Shown here piece after piece: positions 16,951-24,947 of a stretch of DNA of 64,000 bases (the first letter of the stretch is position 1; each line of letters begins with the position of its first letter). Under the pieces are notes generated by a model. The model saw only the letters and a program-made list of their open reading frames with translations. It searched no databases and was not told where the DNA came from. The DNA is from NCEH01 sp040049195. GTDB lineage: Bacteria > Pseudomonadota > Alphaproteobacteria > Rhizobiales > Xanthobacteraceae. The stretch lies in assembly GCF_040049195.1 (NCBI RefSeq), contig NZ_JBDZDL010000012.1. The stretch is one strand, 5' to 3'. The position numbers and the translations under genes are program-made.

Positions 16951-18630
16951 ATGCATCTCATCAAGGTCGATCCGCGTGCGCTGAAGGAAAATCCCGACCG
17001 CCTGCGCCAGACGAAATCGACGCCGCAGGCCGACGCGTTGCTGCTTGCCACGATCAAGGCGGTCGGCATCGTCCAGCCGCCTGTCATCACGCCCGAAGCC
17101 GGCGGCGGCAACGGCTACATCATCAATGCCGGACATCGCCGCGTGAAGCAGGCGATCGCAGCGGGTCTCGAGGAAATCGACGTGCTCGTCGACGAGGCGT
17201 CGAACGACAACGGCGCCATGCGATCGATGGTCACGAACATCGCCTTCGATCCCATGAACCCGGTCGATCAGTGGCGTGCGATCGAGCGCCTCGTCGCGCT
17301 CGGCTGGACCGAGGAGGCGATCGGCGTGGCGCTCGCGCTTCCCGTGCGCCAGATCAAGAAGCTGCGTCTGCTCGCCAACGTCTTGCCGGCGATGCTCGAT
17401 CACATGGCCAAGGGAGACATGCCGAACGAGCAGCAGCTGCGCACCATCGCGGCGGCCGCGCTCGACGAGCAGAAGGAAGTCTGGAAGAAGCACAAGCCGT
17501 CGAAGGGCGATCCGCAGGTCTCCTGGTGGAGCGTGGCGCAGGGGCTGCAGAAGACCCGCATGTATGCGCGCCATGCAAGCTTCGGCGACGATCTCGCCCA
17601 GGCTTACGGCATCCAGTGGGTCGAGGACCTGTTCGCTCCGGCCGACGAGGACAGCCGCTACACCACGAATGTCGAGGGCTTCCTCGGCGCGCAGCAGGAA
17701 TGGATGACGGCGAACCTGCCCAAGAAGGGCGTCATTGCCGAAACCACGAACTGGGGCGAGGTGAAGCTGCCGCCGAAGGCCGAGCGCGTCTACGGCAAGC
17801 CGACCAAATCCGATTGCACCGCGATGTACCTCGACCGCGAGGGTCGTGTGCAGAGCGTGCATTATCGCATGCCTGAAGCCAAGAAGCCGAAGGGCGGCAA
17901 GGGCGCGAGCAGCACCGATAACGCCCCGGAGGACGTCGGTGAAGTGTCGAGGCCGCGTCCCGACGTGACGCGCAAGGGCGTCGAGATGATCGGCGACTAC
18001 CGAACCGACGCGCTGCGCGAAGCTCTCGGCCGCGCGCCGATCGAGGACGATGCGCTGATGGCGCTGTTGATCCTCGCCTTCGCCGGCCAGAACGTCTCGG
18101 TGACGACGGGGAGCGGCGGTGTCTACTACGGCCACAGCCGGCTGGCGAAGAACGCGGCGGTGCTGTTCGACGCCGACGGCAAGCTCGCCTTCGACATGGA
18201 CACGCTGCGTGTTGCGGCCCGCACCATGCTGGTCGACGTTTTCTCCTGCCGGGAAAACGCCACCAACAGCGGCATCGTCGCGCGCATCGCGGGCGAGATG
18301 ATCGGCGCCGACGCATTCCTGCCGAACATGGGCACGGAGGATTTCCTCTCGTGCCTGTCGCGACCGGCGCTCGAAGGCTCGTGCAAGGACACGCCGGTCC
18401 TGCCGCGCCAGCGCGTGAAGGACACGCGCGCAGCTCTCGTCGAGCATTACAAGGAGGGGCATTTCGTCCATCCCAACGCACTCTTCGCCCCCGATCCGGC
18501 GAAGCTCTCCGACTGGCTGTCCTCGCGCGCGGTCGCGGCTGACGAGGACGAGGCCGACGAGGATATCGCCGACATCGGCGAGGGCGGTTTCGACGAGGAC
18601 GCCGAGGCCTTCCGCGAAGCGGCCGAGTAG
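16951..18630 (+). CDS. ParB/RepB/Spo0J-family protein (plasmid accessory type)
   Basis: A 559-residue protein. Residues 1-100 are a ParB N-terminal domain, with INAGHRRVKQAIAAG as the GERRxxA-like nucleotide-binding motif, followed by a helix-turn-helix region (WTEEAIGVALALPVRQIKKL). The rest is long and atypical, with an acidic C-terminal tail of Asp/Glu repeats. It is far longer than partition ParB proteins and lacks a ParA partner nearby, so a regulatory or nuclease-like role is as likely as segregation. AAAAGGAG precedes the ATG. The replicon's true RepB is at 51818. Confidence 0.8.
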   Translation: MHLIKVDPRALKENPDRLRQTKSTPQADALLLATIKAVGIVQPPVITPEAGGGNGYIINAGHRRVKQAIAAGLEEIDVLVDEASNDNGAMRSMVTNIAFDPMNPVDQWRAIERLVALGWTEEAIGVALALPVRQIKKLRLLANVLPAMLDHMAKGDMPNEQQLRTIAAAALDEQKEVWKKHKPSKGDPQVSWWSVAQGLQKTRMYARHASFGDDLAQAYGIQWVEDLFAPADEDSRYTTNVEGFLGAQQEWMTANLPKKGVIAETTNWGEVKLPPKAERVYGKPTKSDCTAMYLDREGRVQSVHYRMPEAKKPKGGKGASSTDNAPEDVGEVSRPRPDVTRKGVEMIGDYRTDALREALGRAPIEDDALMALLILAFAGQNVSVTTGSGGVYYGHSRLAKNAAVLFDADGKLAFDMDTLRVAARTMLVDVFSCRENATNSGIVARIAGEMIGADAFLPNMGTEDFLSCLSRPALEGSCKDTPVLPRQRVKDTRAALVEHYKEGHFVHPNALFAPDPAKLSDWLSSRAVAADEDEADEDIADIGEGGFDEDAEAFREAAE

Positions 18631-18659
18631 CGCCGCTCCCCACCGTTTCGAATGGTTCG

Positions 18660-18682
18660 CCGCCGCCGGTCTCCGGCGGCGG
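18660..18682. terminator. Strong GC hairpin between the ParB-like gene and the next gene
   Basis: CGCCGCCGG-TCT-CCGGCGGCG, a stem of at least 9 perfect pairs, lies 30 bases after the stop at 18630 and is followed by GTGTCGTTT. It could act as a weak terminator or mRNA end stabiliser. Confidence 0.45.
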
Positions 18683-18719
18683 TGTCGTTTCCACACCCGT
18701 GCAATCCAAGGAGGACACC

Positions 18720-19196
18720 ATGTCCGCGCACACAATCTTCGACAGCGCACCGATCGGGTCCATCGTCGCCTGGTCCGACGGAACGCCGCAGCCGCCGGCG
18801 CGCTTCAACAAGAAGCTGGCCACCTGGCAGACCAGCAACAGTCGCGGCCGGCTGATCCGCAAGCAGGGGGGGCGCGGTGTCGGCAACCTATCGCTATCGG
18901 CATGCTTCACCCTGCACGAGGCCGACCATGGCGCCGGCGGGGTCATTGCGATCCGCGTCCATCGGACGTTCTCTCTCGACTCGTCGCTGACGTTCACCAT
19001 CGTCGAGCGCCCGGCGATCGGATCGGTCCGCGTCTTCGATCGCGCCGGCGACGACGCTGAACTGGTCTATCTCGCAACACACGAGGCCGATGCCCGCGAG
19101 TGGCTGACGCGCCACGGCTATCCGCGCGCCTTGCTCCATGAGGTGACGGCCGACGAGGTCGGCGCCGACATCGTCGAGGGGAGGACCGCGGCATGA
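18720..19196 (+). CDS. Conserved hypothetical plasmid protein
   Basis: A 158-residue protein starting MSAHTIFDSAPIGSIVAW, with AAGGAGG 6 bases before the ATG. It has no signal peptide or membrane segment. A basic stretch (SRGRLIRKQGGRG) and a C-terminal EADAREWLTRHGYPRALL helix are its most distinct parts. No family was recognised. Its stop overlaps the start of the next gene by 4 bases (ATGA), and that gene overlaps the third in the same way, so three proteins are made from one coupled message. Confidence 0.7.
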   Translation: MSAHTIFDSAPIGSIVAWSDGTPQPPARFNKKLATWQTSNSRGRLIRKQGGRGVGNLSLSACFTLHEADHGAGGVIAIRVHRTFSLDSSLTFTIVERPAIGSVRVFDRAGDDAELVYLATHEADAREWLTRHGYPRALLHEVTADEVGADIVEGRTAA

Positions 19197-20080
19197 ACGC
19201 CCCCTCTCCCGCCCGTCCTCAGACCGAGACCCCCGGATTTCCGGGGGTTTCTTTCGGCCGAAGCGCCGACGACATGCCCGTCGCGCTCGTCGGCGACACG
19301 GCGTTCGCCATGGCGATGGCGCGCAACGATCGGCACTATCTCGTCACCGCGTGGAGGCTCTCGCGACCGATGGGCGAGTGGACGCGCGCCGATTTCTACG
19401 GGCACTCAGGTGAGCTCGCCGACGAGGCGGCGTTTCGCGCGCGCGTGCTCGAAAACGCCGAACATCAGCGCGAGCGCAAGATGCTCGGCCGTGTCGAGGA
19501 ATATTCGCGTGCCCATACGCCCTGGGGCACCTCGCAGGGCGCGACGATCTATGCCGAGGGCGTCACGTCGCATTCGACTGCCGGGCATGGCGGCTTCAAG
19601 CTCTCGGCCGAGCGAAACCGCAAGGTCCATCGCATGCTGCGCTCGGCCGGCGGATGGTACGAAGAAGATGCAGAGTGGGCGATCGTCGCGATCACCTTTC
19701 CGCATCTCTTCACCGCCTTCGAGCGACGCTGTGCCGAGCGGACCATCAAGGACAGCTGGCCCGATGCCTGGGAGACGATCTTCGGCACCATCCTCGTGCC
19801 GGGCGAATCGCGAGAGAAGGATCGCCGGGCGTTCGAGGCAGATCACGCTAACGACTGGATCGTGATCTCGGCGATCACGTCGAAGCAGGTCGCGGGCTTT
19901 GTCGAGGTTGTCGCGACGCCGGGCGGCAAGCGGGGCTTTGGGACCGAGGAGCGCCGCTTTCTCGTCCCCTCGGACGAATATGGCGTCGGCCGCTTCGGCT
20001 TCGTGATCGATCCCGCTCGCCACCACGTCTATGGCGGCGAGTCCGACTTCATCGGCTGGCGGCCAGGGAGGACGGCATGA
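19193..20080 (+). CDS. DUF7007-like conserved plasmid protein
   Basis: A 295-residue soluble protein. The segment from KVHRMLRSAGGWYEEDAEW through AIVAITFPHLFTAFER and the acidic DAWETIFG is the best-conserved part in plasmid proteins of this type, which I associate with the DUF7007 domain; that name is a recollection, not a search result. The region before it is rich in small residues. No catalytic motif was seen. It is translationally coupled to both neighbours. Confidence 0.65.
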   Translation: MNAPSPARPQTETPGFPGVSFGRSADDMPVALVGDTAFAMAMARNDRHYLVTAWRLSRPMGEWTRADFYGHSGELADEAAFRARVLENAEHQRERKMLGRVEEYSRAHTPWGTSQGATIYAEGVTSHSTAGHGGFKLSAERNRKVHRMLRSAGGWYEEDAEWAIVAITFPHLFTAFERRCAERTIKDSWPDAWETIFGTILVPGESREKDRRAFEADHANDWIVISAITSKQVAGFVEVVATPGGKRGFGTEERRFLVPSDEYGVGRFGFVIDPARHHVYGGESDFIGWRPGRTA

Positions 20081-20502
20081 CCCCCTCCCCCGAACGCCTT
20101 GATCTTCTTAACCGCATGGAGGAGGCGCGTCGACAGACGCAGCGCCAGCTCAACATGATCGATCGGCAGATCACGCGGAGGATGACCGCACTGATCCCGT
20201 CGCTCGGGCGCAAGCAGTCCGGGTATCGTCGCGGCAAGCCGCCGGATCCGGGTGCTTTTCTCGAGCGCTATCGTGCGAGACTGGCGGCGCTCACGGCGGA
20301 GCGCCAACCGGAAATCGACGCCTTGGCGCGAAAGCTCGCGCGGCAGGACCATGCAATCGAGGCGCTGCGGCAGCGCCTTGGTATCGATCGTGACGGTCGA
20401 CCCGCTGCCCGCCACGAACACGCCGGCACGACGATGGATCATCATGATGCCGGTCCGGCATCGGCGTTGTGGCCGGAAACCGGCGCGTTGATCTCACGAT
20501 GA
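20077..20502 (+). CDS. Hypothetical coiled-coil protein
   Basis: A 141-residue basic protein with two predicted helices: RMEEARRQTQRQLNMIDRQI near the N-terminus and LAALTAERQPEIDALARKL in the middle, both with heptad-like spacing. The C-terminal 35 residues are His/Ala-rich and unstructured. It overlaps the previous gene by ATGA. No family was recognised. Confidence 0.6.
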   Translation: MTPSPERLDLLNRMEEARRQTQRQLNMIDRQITRRMTALIPSLGRKQSGYRRGKPPDPGAFLERYRARLAALTAERQPEIDALARKLARQDHAIEALRQRLGIDRDGRPAARHEHAGTTMDHHDAGPASALWPETGALISR

Positions 20503-21261
20503 TCGGCATCCGACGACGTGCGGGTCGACAGAGAGCCCGCGCCGCCGGCACGGCGCGCGCTGGCCATCGTCAGCGGGGCATGAGGCAGCGCGAGCTCTCG
20601 CTCCCTGACGCTATCCAGTGGACGCCTGGAGAGGGTTAGAATCAACTTGCCTGCGCCGACGTCTGGTCCGCGGCCGAGAACATCCAACGCCGGCGGCTCC
20701 GACACCGGCGTCGACCCTGCCGATGATGGAATGCATCCGCCTCGCGGAAAACCTCCGCTGAGGCGGTCGGCGAGACGACTGTCGCTGGTGTCGCGCGCGC
20801 GGACGCAGCCGGGAGAAAGTGCCGTTCGTCTGCGATGAGGTGCCAGGACGTTGCGAAAGCGGCCGGACGGTCCGGCGGGTGTCATGCGTCGCGGCCGGCG
20901 GCCTGGTGGTGGGGTGCGGCGGGTACATGAGGTCCTTACCTGTCGTTTTCGCTTGTTGATGGGCGTTCCGGCCCGTCGGGCCTCCCCTCGGGTTTTGTTG
21001 CGCTCTTAAACCGGCGGCCGGTCGCTTCAAGGCCGCGTGCCGCGCCGCGTTGCGGCCGGAGCTGCCGATCTCGGCACAGCGGGCCCGCGCGCCGCGCGAG
21101 GGCCGGAAGCCCTGCTTGCGCGCAAACCCGCTCCGCTCGATCCGGCCGCCCCGGACCCTGAAACGCCCGTCATTCCGCCGGTTTCGGTCGATCGCACCCG
21201 AAGGGAGGACCGGCAGGAGCCGATCCGGGCCTTCAGGCGAACCGAAGGAAAGGAAGTTCTC
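20503..21261. other. Long non-coding stretch and leader
   Basis: No frame in this 759-base gap looks like a gene; open frames on both strands are low-complexity GC-rich by-products. The right part (about 21020-21260) is a GC-rich leader of the kind seen before other genes of this block, ending in GGAAAGGAAG before the ATG at 21262. Confidence 0.45.
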
Positions 21262-21849
21262 ATGACCAAAGCCGCTCGCACCCAACGTCAGCCCGCAAAG
21301 GTCGTCCAGCTCCGCAAGAGCACCACGCTCGAAATGGTCAGGCTTGCCTGCCCCGACGCCGCCCAGGCGACGCTCATCTCCGAGAGCTTTGGTCTTCCCG
21401 TTCTCGACGGCGACGGGATCCGCGATCTCCATCAGCGCATGATCGTCGAGACGGCCGACAGCCTCAGCGAAGGCCTCGGCGAACGGGCGATGCAGATCCA
21501 TCTGCAGCGGATCGTCGGTGCCTATGTCGGCTCCGCCCACGGTGCCGGCCAGTTCTACAGCCGCGCGGTGACCGAAGCCCGCGACGCGACGGCCAAGGCA
21601 TCCAACGACCTGCGCGACGAGGACCTCGACGGGCCCGTCGGCTTCGACAGCACAGCGCAGCGCAAGCGCGAGTTCGCCGCGGACATGGCCTTGCAGTCGC
21701 ACGCCCTGCGTATGGCAGCCGAGGGCGCCGTCGCGGCCTACGAGCACGTCGTCGGCGAGCGCTGGAAGCCGTTCGAGCGGCCGGTCGAAAATCCCGGCCA
21801 CACGCTCGATCGCAAGGCCGCAGAAATGCAGTTGGCCGCCTTCGGCTGA
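21262..21849 (+). CDS. Conserved hypothetical plasmid protein
   Basis: A 195-residue protein. The N-terminal tail is basic (MTKAARTQRQPAKVVQLRK), followed by a mostly helical body with EMVRLACPDAAQATLI, LSEGLGERAMQIHLQRIVG and AHGAGQFYSRAVTEARDA. It has no membrane segment and no recognised domain. GGAAAGGAAG stands before ATG 21262; the upstream extension of the open frame is leader sequence. It sits between the unknown trio and ardC. Confidence 0.65.
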   Translation: MTKAARTQRQPAKVVQLRKSTTLEMVRLACPDAAQATLISESFGLPVLDGDGIRDLHQRMIVETADSLSEGLGERAMQIHLQRIVGAYVGSAHGAGQFYSRAVTEARDATAKASNDLRDEDLDGPVGFDSTAQRKREFAADMALQSHALRMAAEGAVAAYEHVVGERWKPFERPVENPGHTLDRKAAEMQLAAFG

Positions 21850-21855
21850 TCGCAC

Positions 21856-21879
21856 CGGGCGAGGCTTCGGCCTCGCCCG
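21856..21879. terminator. Perfect 10-base hairpin with TTCG loop
   Basis: CGGGCGAGGC-TTCG-GCCTCGCCCG, six bases after the stop at 21849. A UUCG tetraloop on a 10-base GC stem is very stable. No T-run follows directly, so it may protect the 3' end or depend on Rho. Confidence 0.55.
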
Positions 21880-22204
21880 TCACGATCGATACCGCGACGC
21901 TGGGCCGGCCCCGATGGGCCCGGTCCCTTTTTCGTGTCGCTGTCGCGGCTGCGCCGCGCGACGTCTGCGAAGACCGTCATGCGGCCGTTCCTCAAGAAAA
22001 TTGAATGGAGGAAACGAGAAGGGCGGTGCGCATCGCAACGCCCGTCCGGCTTTTGGTCCTGCCAGGGCCGGGGCACGGCGCAGCGGCTTCGCCGCCCTTC
22101 ACTTCGTTGCGGCCCAAGGGTGCGCCGCTCCCCTGATTTCCCTAGCGATGGACCGCCGTGACGGGGTCGCGATGGGCGCGACCTCCAAACGGAGGTTCAG
22201 GAAA
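21880..22204. other. Intergenic leader before ardC
   Basis: A GC-rich stretch with GGGCCGG...GGGCCCGGTCCCTTTTT near 21901-21931, which may be a terminator for upstream transcripts (imperfect stem with a T5 run). No gene is supported in the rest. Confidence 0.4.
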
Positions 22205-23137
22205 ATGACCGAGAAGAAGAAAAAAGAAGGCTCGCGCGCCGACGTCTACGCGCGCATCACCGATCGCATCGTCGCGGATCTCGAAAAGGGTGTCCGTCCT
22301 TGGGTCCAGCCATGGAGCGCCGGCCACGCGGGTCGCCGCATCACCAGGCCGCTGCGCCATAATGGCGAACCGTACAGCGGCATGAACGTGCTCCTGCTCT
22401 GGTCGGAAGCGCTCACGCGCGGTTTCACCTCGCCGACCTGGATGACGTTCAAGCAGGCGATCGAGCTCGACGCCCACGTCCGGAAGGGCGAGGTCGGCGC
22501 GACCGTCATCTATGCGAGCCGGTTCACTCGGACGGAGACCGACAGCAATGGCGGCGAGGTCGAACGCGACATTCCGTTCCTGAAGACCTATTCGGTTTTC
22601 AATGTTGAGCAGATCGCCGGATTGCCCGACCACTTCTATCGGCAGCCGGCCCCGATGATCGATCCGATCCAGCGAATTGCCCACGCGGACGGCTTCTTCG
22701 CCAACACCGGCTCGGTCATCCGGCACGGGGGTACGCGCGCCTTCTACGCGCCGTCGACCGATCACATCCAGATGCCGCCATTTGAGACCTTTCGCGACGC
22801 CGCGTCTTACGTGGCGGTGCTGAGCCATGAGCATGTGCACTGGACGGCTGATTCGCGCCGCGTTGGGCGCGACCTCAGCCGTTATGCGAAGGATCGCAGT
22901 GAACGCGCCCGCGAAGAGCTCGTGGCGGAGATCGGATCGGCGCTGATCTGCGCCGACCTCGGCATCGTGCCCGAGCTCGAACCGCGTCCCGACCACGCAA
23001 GCTACGTGGAATCGTGGCTGCAAGTCCTGCAAGGCGACAAGCGCGCGGTCTTCCAGGCCGCCGCGCATGCGCAACGCGCCGTCGCCTTCCTGCATGGTCT
23101 CCAGCCGGCGGAAGCTGCAGGGCGGGAGGCAGCGTAA
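22205..23137 (+). CDS. ardC: ArdC-like antirestriction protein (zincin-like metalloprotease fold)
   Basis: A 310-residue protein. The N-terminal domain (VYARITDRIVADLEKGVRPW, then GEPYSGMNVLLLW) is the ssDNA-binding ArdC N domain, and the C-terminal domain has the zincin motif HEHVHWTADSRR with EELVAEIGSALICADLG, which supplies the third ligand. ArdC proteins are carried by conjugative plasmids, bind single-stranded DNA and protect incoming DNA from restriction. The ATG at 22205 follows a GGAGGTTCAGGAAA leader. The stop overlaps the start of the next gene by one base. Confidence 0.9.
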   Translation: MTEKKKKEGSRADVYARITDRIVADLEKGVRPWVQPWSAGHAGRRITRPLRHNGEPYSGMNVLLLWSEALTRGFTSPTWMTFKQAIELDAHVRKGEVGATVIYASRFTRTETDSNGGEVERDIPFLKTYSVFNVEQIAGLPDHFYRQPAPMIDPIQRIAHADGFFANTGSVIRHGGTRAFYAPSTDHIQMPPFETFRDAASYVAVLSHEHVHWTADSRRVGRDLSRYAKDRSERAREELVAEIGSALICADLGIVPELEPRPDHASYVESWLQVLQGDKRAVFQAAAHAQRAVAFLHGLQPAEAAGREAA

Positions 23138-24078
23138 TGTTTTACGTTCCGCCTGTTCCTGGGGAGGAGCTTTCACCCTCCCCGATCCGCTTGCGCGTGC
23201 TCTCGCTCGGCGCCGGCGTCCAATCGACGACCATGGCGCTGCTCGCAGCCCACGGCGAAATCGACCCCATGCCGGATTGCGCGATTTTTGCGGATACGGG
23301 CTGGGAGCCTGCCGCCGTCTACGAGCATCTCGATTGGCTCATGTCGGGAAATGTCCTGCCCTTTCCCGTGCAGGTCGTGTCGGCCGGTAATATCCGCGAG
23401 CATCTTCTTGCCGCCGGCGACGGCCGTCGTTGGGCGTCGATTCCGGCTTTCACTCGGACGGTGACACTCGCCGGCGCACCAATTCCGATCCTCGATGAGA
23501 ATGACGAGGGCGAGCTGATCGAGATCGGCGAGCGCCGGAGCGCGACCGAGACCGTCTCGATCGGCATGATCCGCCGGCAATGCACGACAGAGTTCAAGAT
23601 CGTTCCGATCCGGCGCAAGGTCCGAGAGCTCGCCGGCCTTGCCCGCAAGCGCTCGCCCTCCTTCCCTGTCGTCGAGCAATGGATCGGCATCAGCACCGAC
23701 GAGGTCATCCGGGCCAAGCCGAGCTTCGAAGCCTGGCAGATCAAGCGCTTTCCCTTGATCGAGCGACGGATGTGCCGGCAGGACTGCGTGGCGTGGCTGC
23801 GCCGCCATGGCTATCCGATCCCGCCGAAGAGCGCGTGCATCGGCTGCCCATTCCACAACAATGCGCGCTGGCGCCATATGCGCAATCACGACGCCAAGGA
23901 GTGGGCTGATGCGGTCGAGGTTGATCACGCTCTGCGCTCCGGTCTCCGCGGCATCCGCGGCGAAGTGTTCCTGCATCGCTCGTGCGTGCCGCTCGACCTT
24001 ACCGACCTGTCGACGGCCGCCGACCACGGGCAGTTCGATCTCTTCGGCAATGAGTGCGAGGGAATGTGCGACCTCTGA
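23137..24078 (+). CDS. PP-loop (PAPS reductase/adenine nucleotide alpha-hydrolase-like) protein
   Basis: A 313-residue protein. VLSLGAGVQSTTMALLA is a PP-loop (SGGxDS-like) for ATP pyrophosphate chemistry; FADTGWEP follows as in PAPS-reductase-like enzymes, and SACIGCPFHNNARW near residue 235 supplies a Cys pair that could bind a metal cluster. Such proteins are common on phages and plasmids; some relatives act in DNA phosphorothioation or base modification, but the substrate here is unknown. TAATG overlap with ardC makes co-translation likely, suggesting a shared role in DNA protection (inference). Confidence 0.8.
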   Translation: MFYVPPVPGEELSPSPIRLRVLSLGAGVQSTTMALLAAHGEIDPMPDCAIFADTGWEPAAVYEHLDWLMSGNVLPFPVQVVSAGNIREHLLAAGDGRRWASIPAFTRTVTLAGAPIPILDENDEGELIEIGERRSATETVSIGMIRRQCTTEFKIVPIRRKVRELAGLARKRSPSFPVVEQWIGISTDEVIRAKPSFEAWQIKRFPLIERRMCRQDCVAWLRRHGYPIPPKSACIGCPFHNNARWRHMRNHDAKEWADAVEVDHALRSGLRGIRGEVFLHRSCVPLDLTDLSTAADHGQFDLFGNECEGMCDL

Positions 24079-24142
24079 CCCGCTGTCGGTTCGCTTCGCC
24101 ACGAGATTCGACGTCGCTCTTGACTCATGCCATCTGTTTGGA

Positions 24143-24157
24143 GAACAAATAGAGAAC
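24143..24157 (+). promoter_or_regulatory. LexA box (SOS operator)
   Basis: GAAC-AAATAGA-GAAC, a perfect match to the alphaproteobacterial LexA site GAAC-N7-GAAC, 38 bases before the imuA start codon. It predicts DNA-damage induction of the imuA-imuB-dnaE2 cassette. Confidence 0.88.
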
Positions 24158-24194
24158 ATGATGCAAGAGCCATCCCAGGAGGTCAAGGACCAGC

Positions 24195-24947
24195 TTGCGG
24201 CCGGAGCCCGCCATAGAGTCGTTGCGCGCGCAAATCGAGAAGATCGAGGGTCGAACCCTGCGCGCGAAATCGGTGCTTCCATTCGGAATTGCCGAGGTGG
24301 ATTCACGGCTTCCCGGCGGAGGGCTAGCGCACGGGGCTCTGCATGAGGTTGCGGGCGGCGGATTCGGCGCCGTCGACGGCGCAGCCGCTGCCCTCTTCGC
24401 CGGCGGCGTCGCCGCACGGACGAAAGGCAAGGTCCTGTGGTGCATCACGCGTCCGGACCTTTTCGCGCCGGCGCTTGCCCAGGCAGGGCTGCCGCCCGAC
24501 AAGGTGATTTACGTCGAGGCAGGTGACGACAAGGCGATCCTTGCCTGCATGGAGGAAGGCCTTCGCCACGGCGGCCTGGGCGCCGTCGTCGGCGAGGTCG
24601 CGCGTCTTTCCATGACCGCGTCCCGGCGGCTGCAGCTTGCGGCTGAAGAGGCCGGCACGATCGGCATCGCGCTCCGGCGCTGGCGGCGCCAGACCGATGC
24701 GGCCGATTTCGGCCAACCGACCGCGGCGATGACGCGCTGGAGGATCTCGGTGCTGCCCTCGGCGCCGCTTCCCGTTCCGGGTGTCGGCCGCCATCGGTGG
24801 CTCGTCGAGTTGATCCGCGCCCGCGCGGGCGAGAGTGCAGATTTCGAGTTGGAGGCTTGCGATGACACGGGTTGTCTCGCTCTTCCTGCCGAGCTGGTCC
24901 ACCGACCGGCTTCGGCGGAAGGCTGGCGACGCGGCGCCTCCGGTTGA
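24195..24947 (+). CDS. imuA: ImuA, RecA-like partner of the mutasome
   Basis: A 250-residue RecA/SulA-like protein. The conserved N-terminal region (LPFGIAEVDSRLPGGGLAHGALHEVAGG) and KVLWCITRPDLFAPAL match ImuA, with MTRWRISVLPSAPLPVPG typical of its C-terminal half. ImuA is required, with ImuB and DnaE2, for damage-induced mutagenesis. The TTG start has AAGGA upstream. It overlaps imuB by 86 bases in another frame, which is usual for this cassette. Confidence 0.88.
   Translation: MRPEPAIESLRAQIEKIEGRTLRAKSVLPFGIAEVDSRLPGGGLAHGALHEVAGGGFGAVDGAAAALFAGGVAARTKGKVLWCITRPDLFAPALAQAGLPPDKVIYVEAGDDKAILACMEEGLRHGGLGAVVGEVARLSMTASRRLQLAAEEAGTIGIALRRWRRQTDAADFGQPTAAMTRWRISVLPSAPLPVPGVGRHRWLVELIRARAGESADFELEACDDTGCLALPAELVHRPASAEGWRRGASG

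Noticed and set aside
16558..18750. A 730-residue open frame on the minus strand
   Set aside because: Antisense to the ParB-like gene; no recognisable domain and composition typical of shadow frames.
20442..20885. Minus-strand open frame in the gap before 21262
   Set aside because: Low-complexity Arg/Ser/Pro composition and no start signal.
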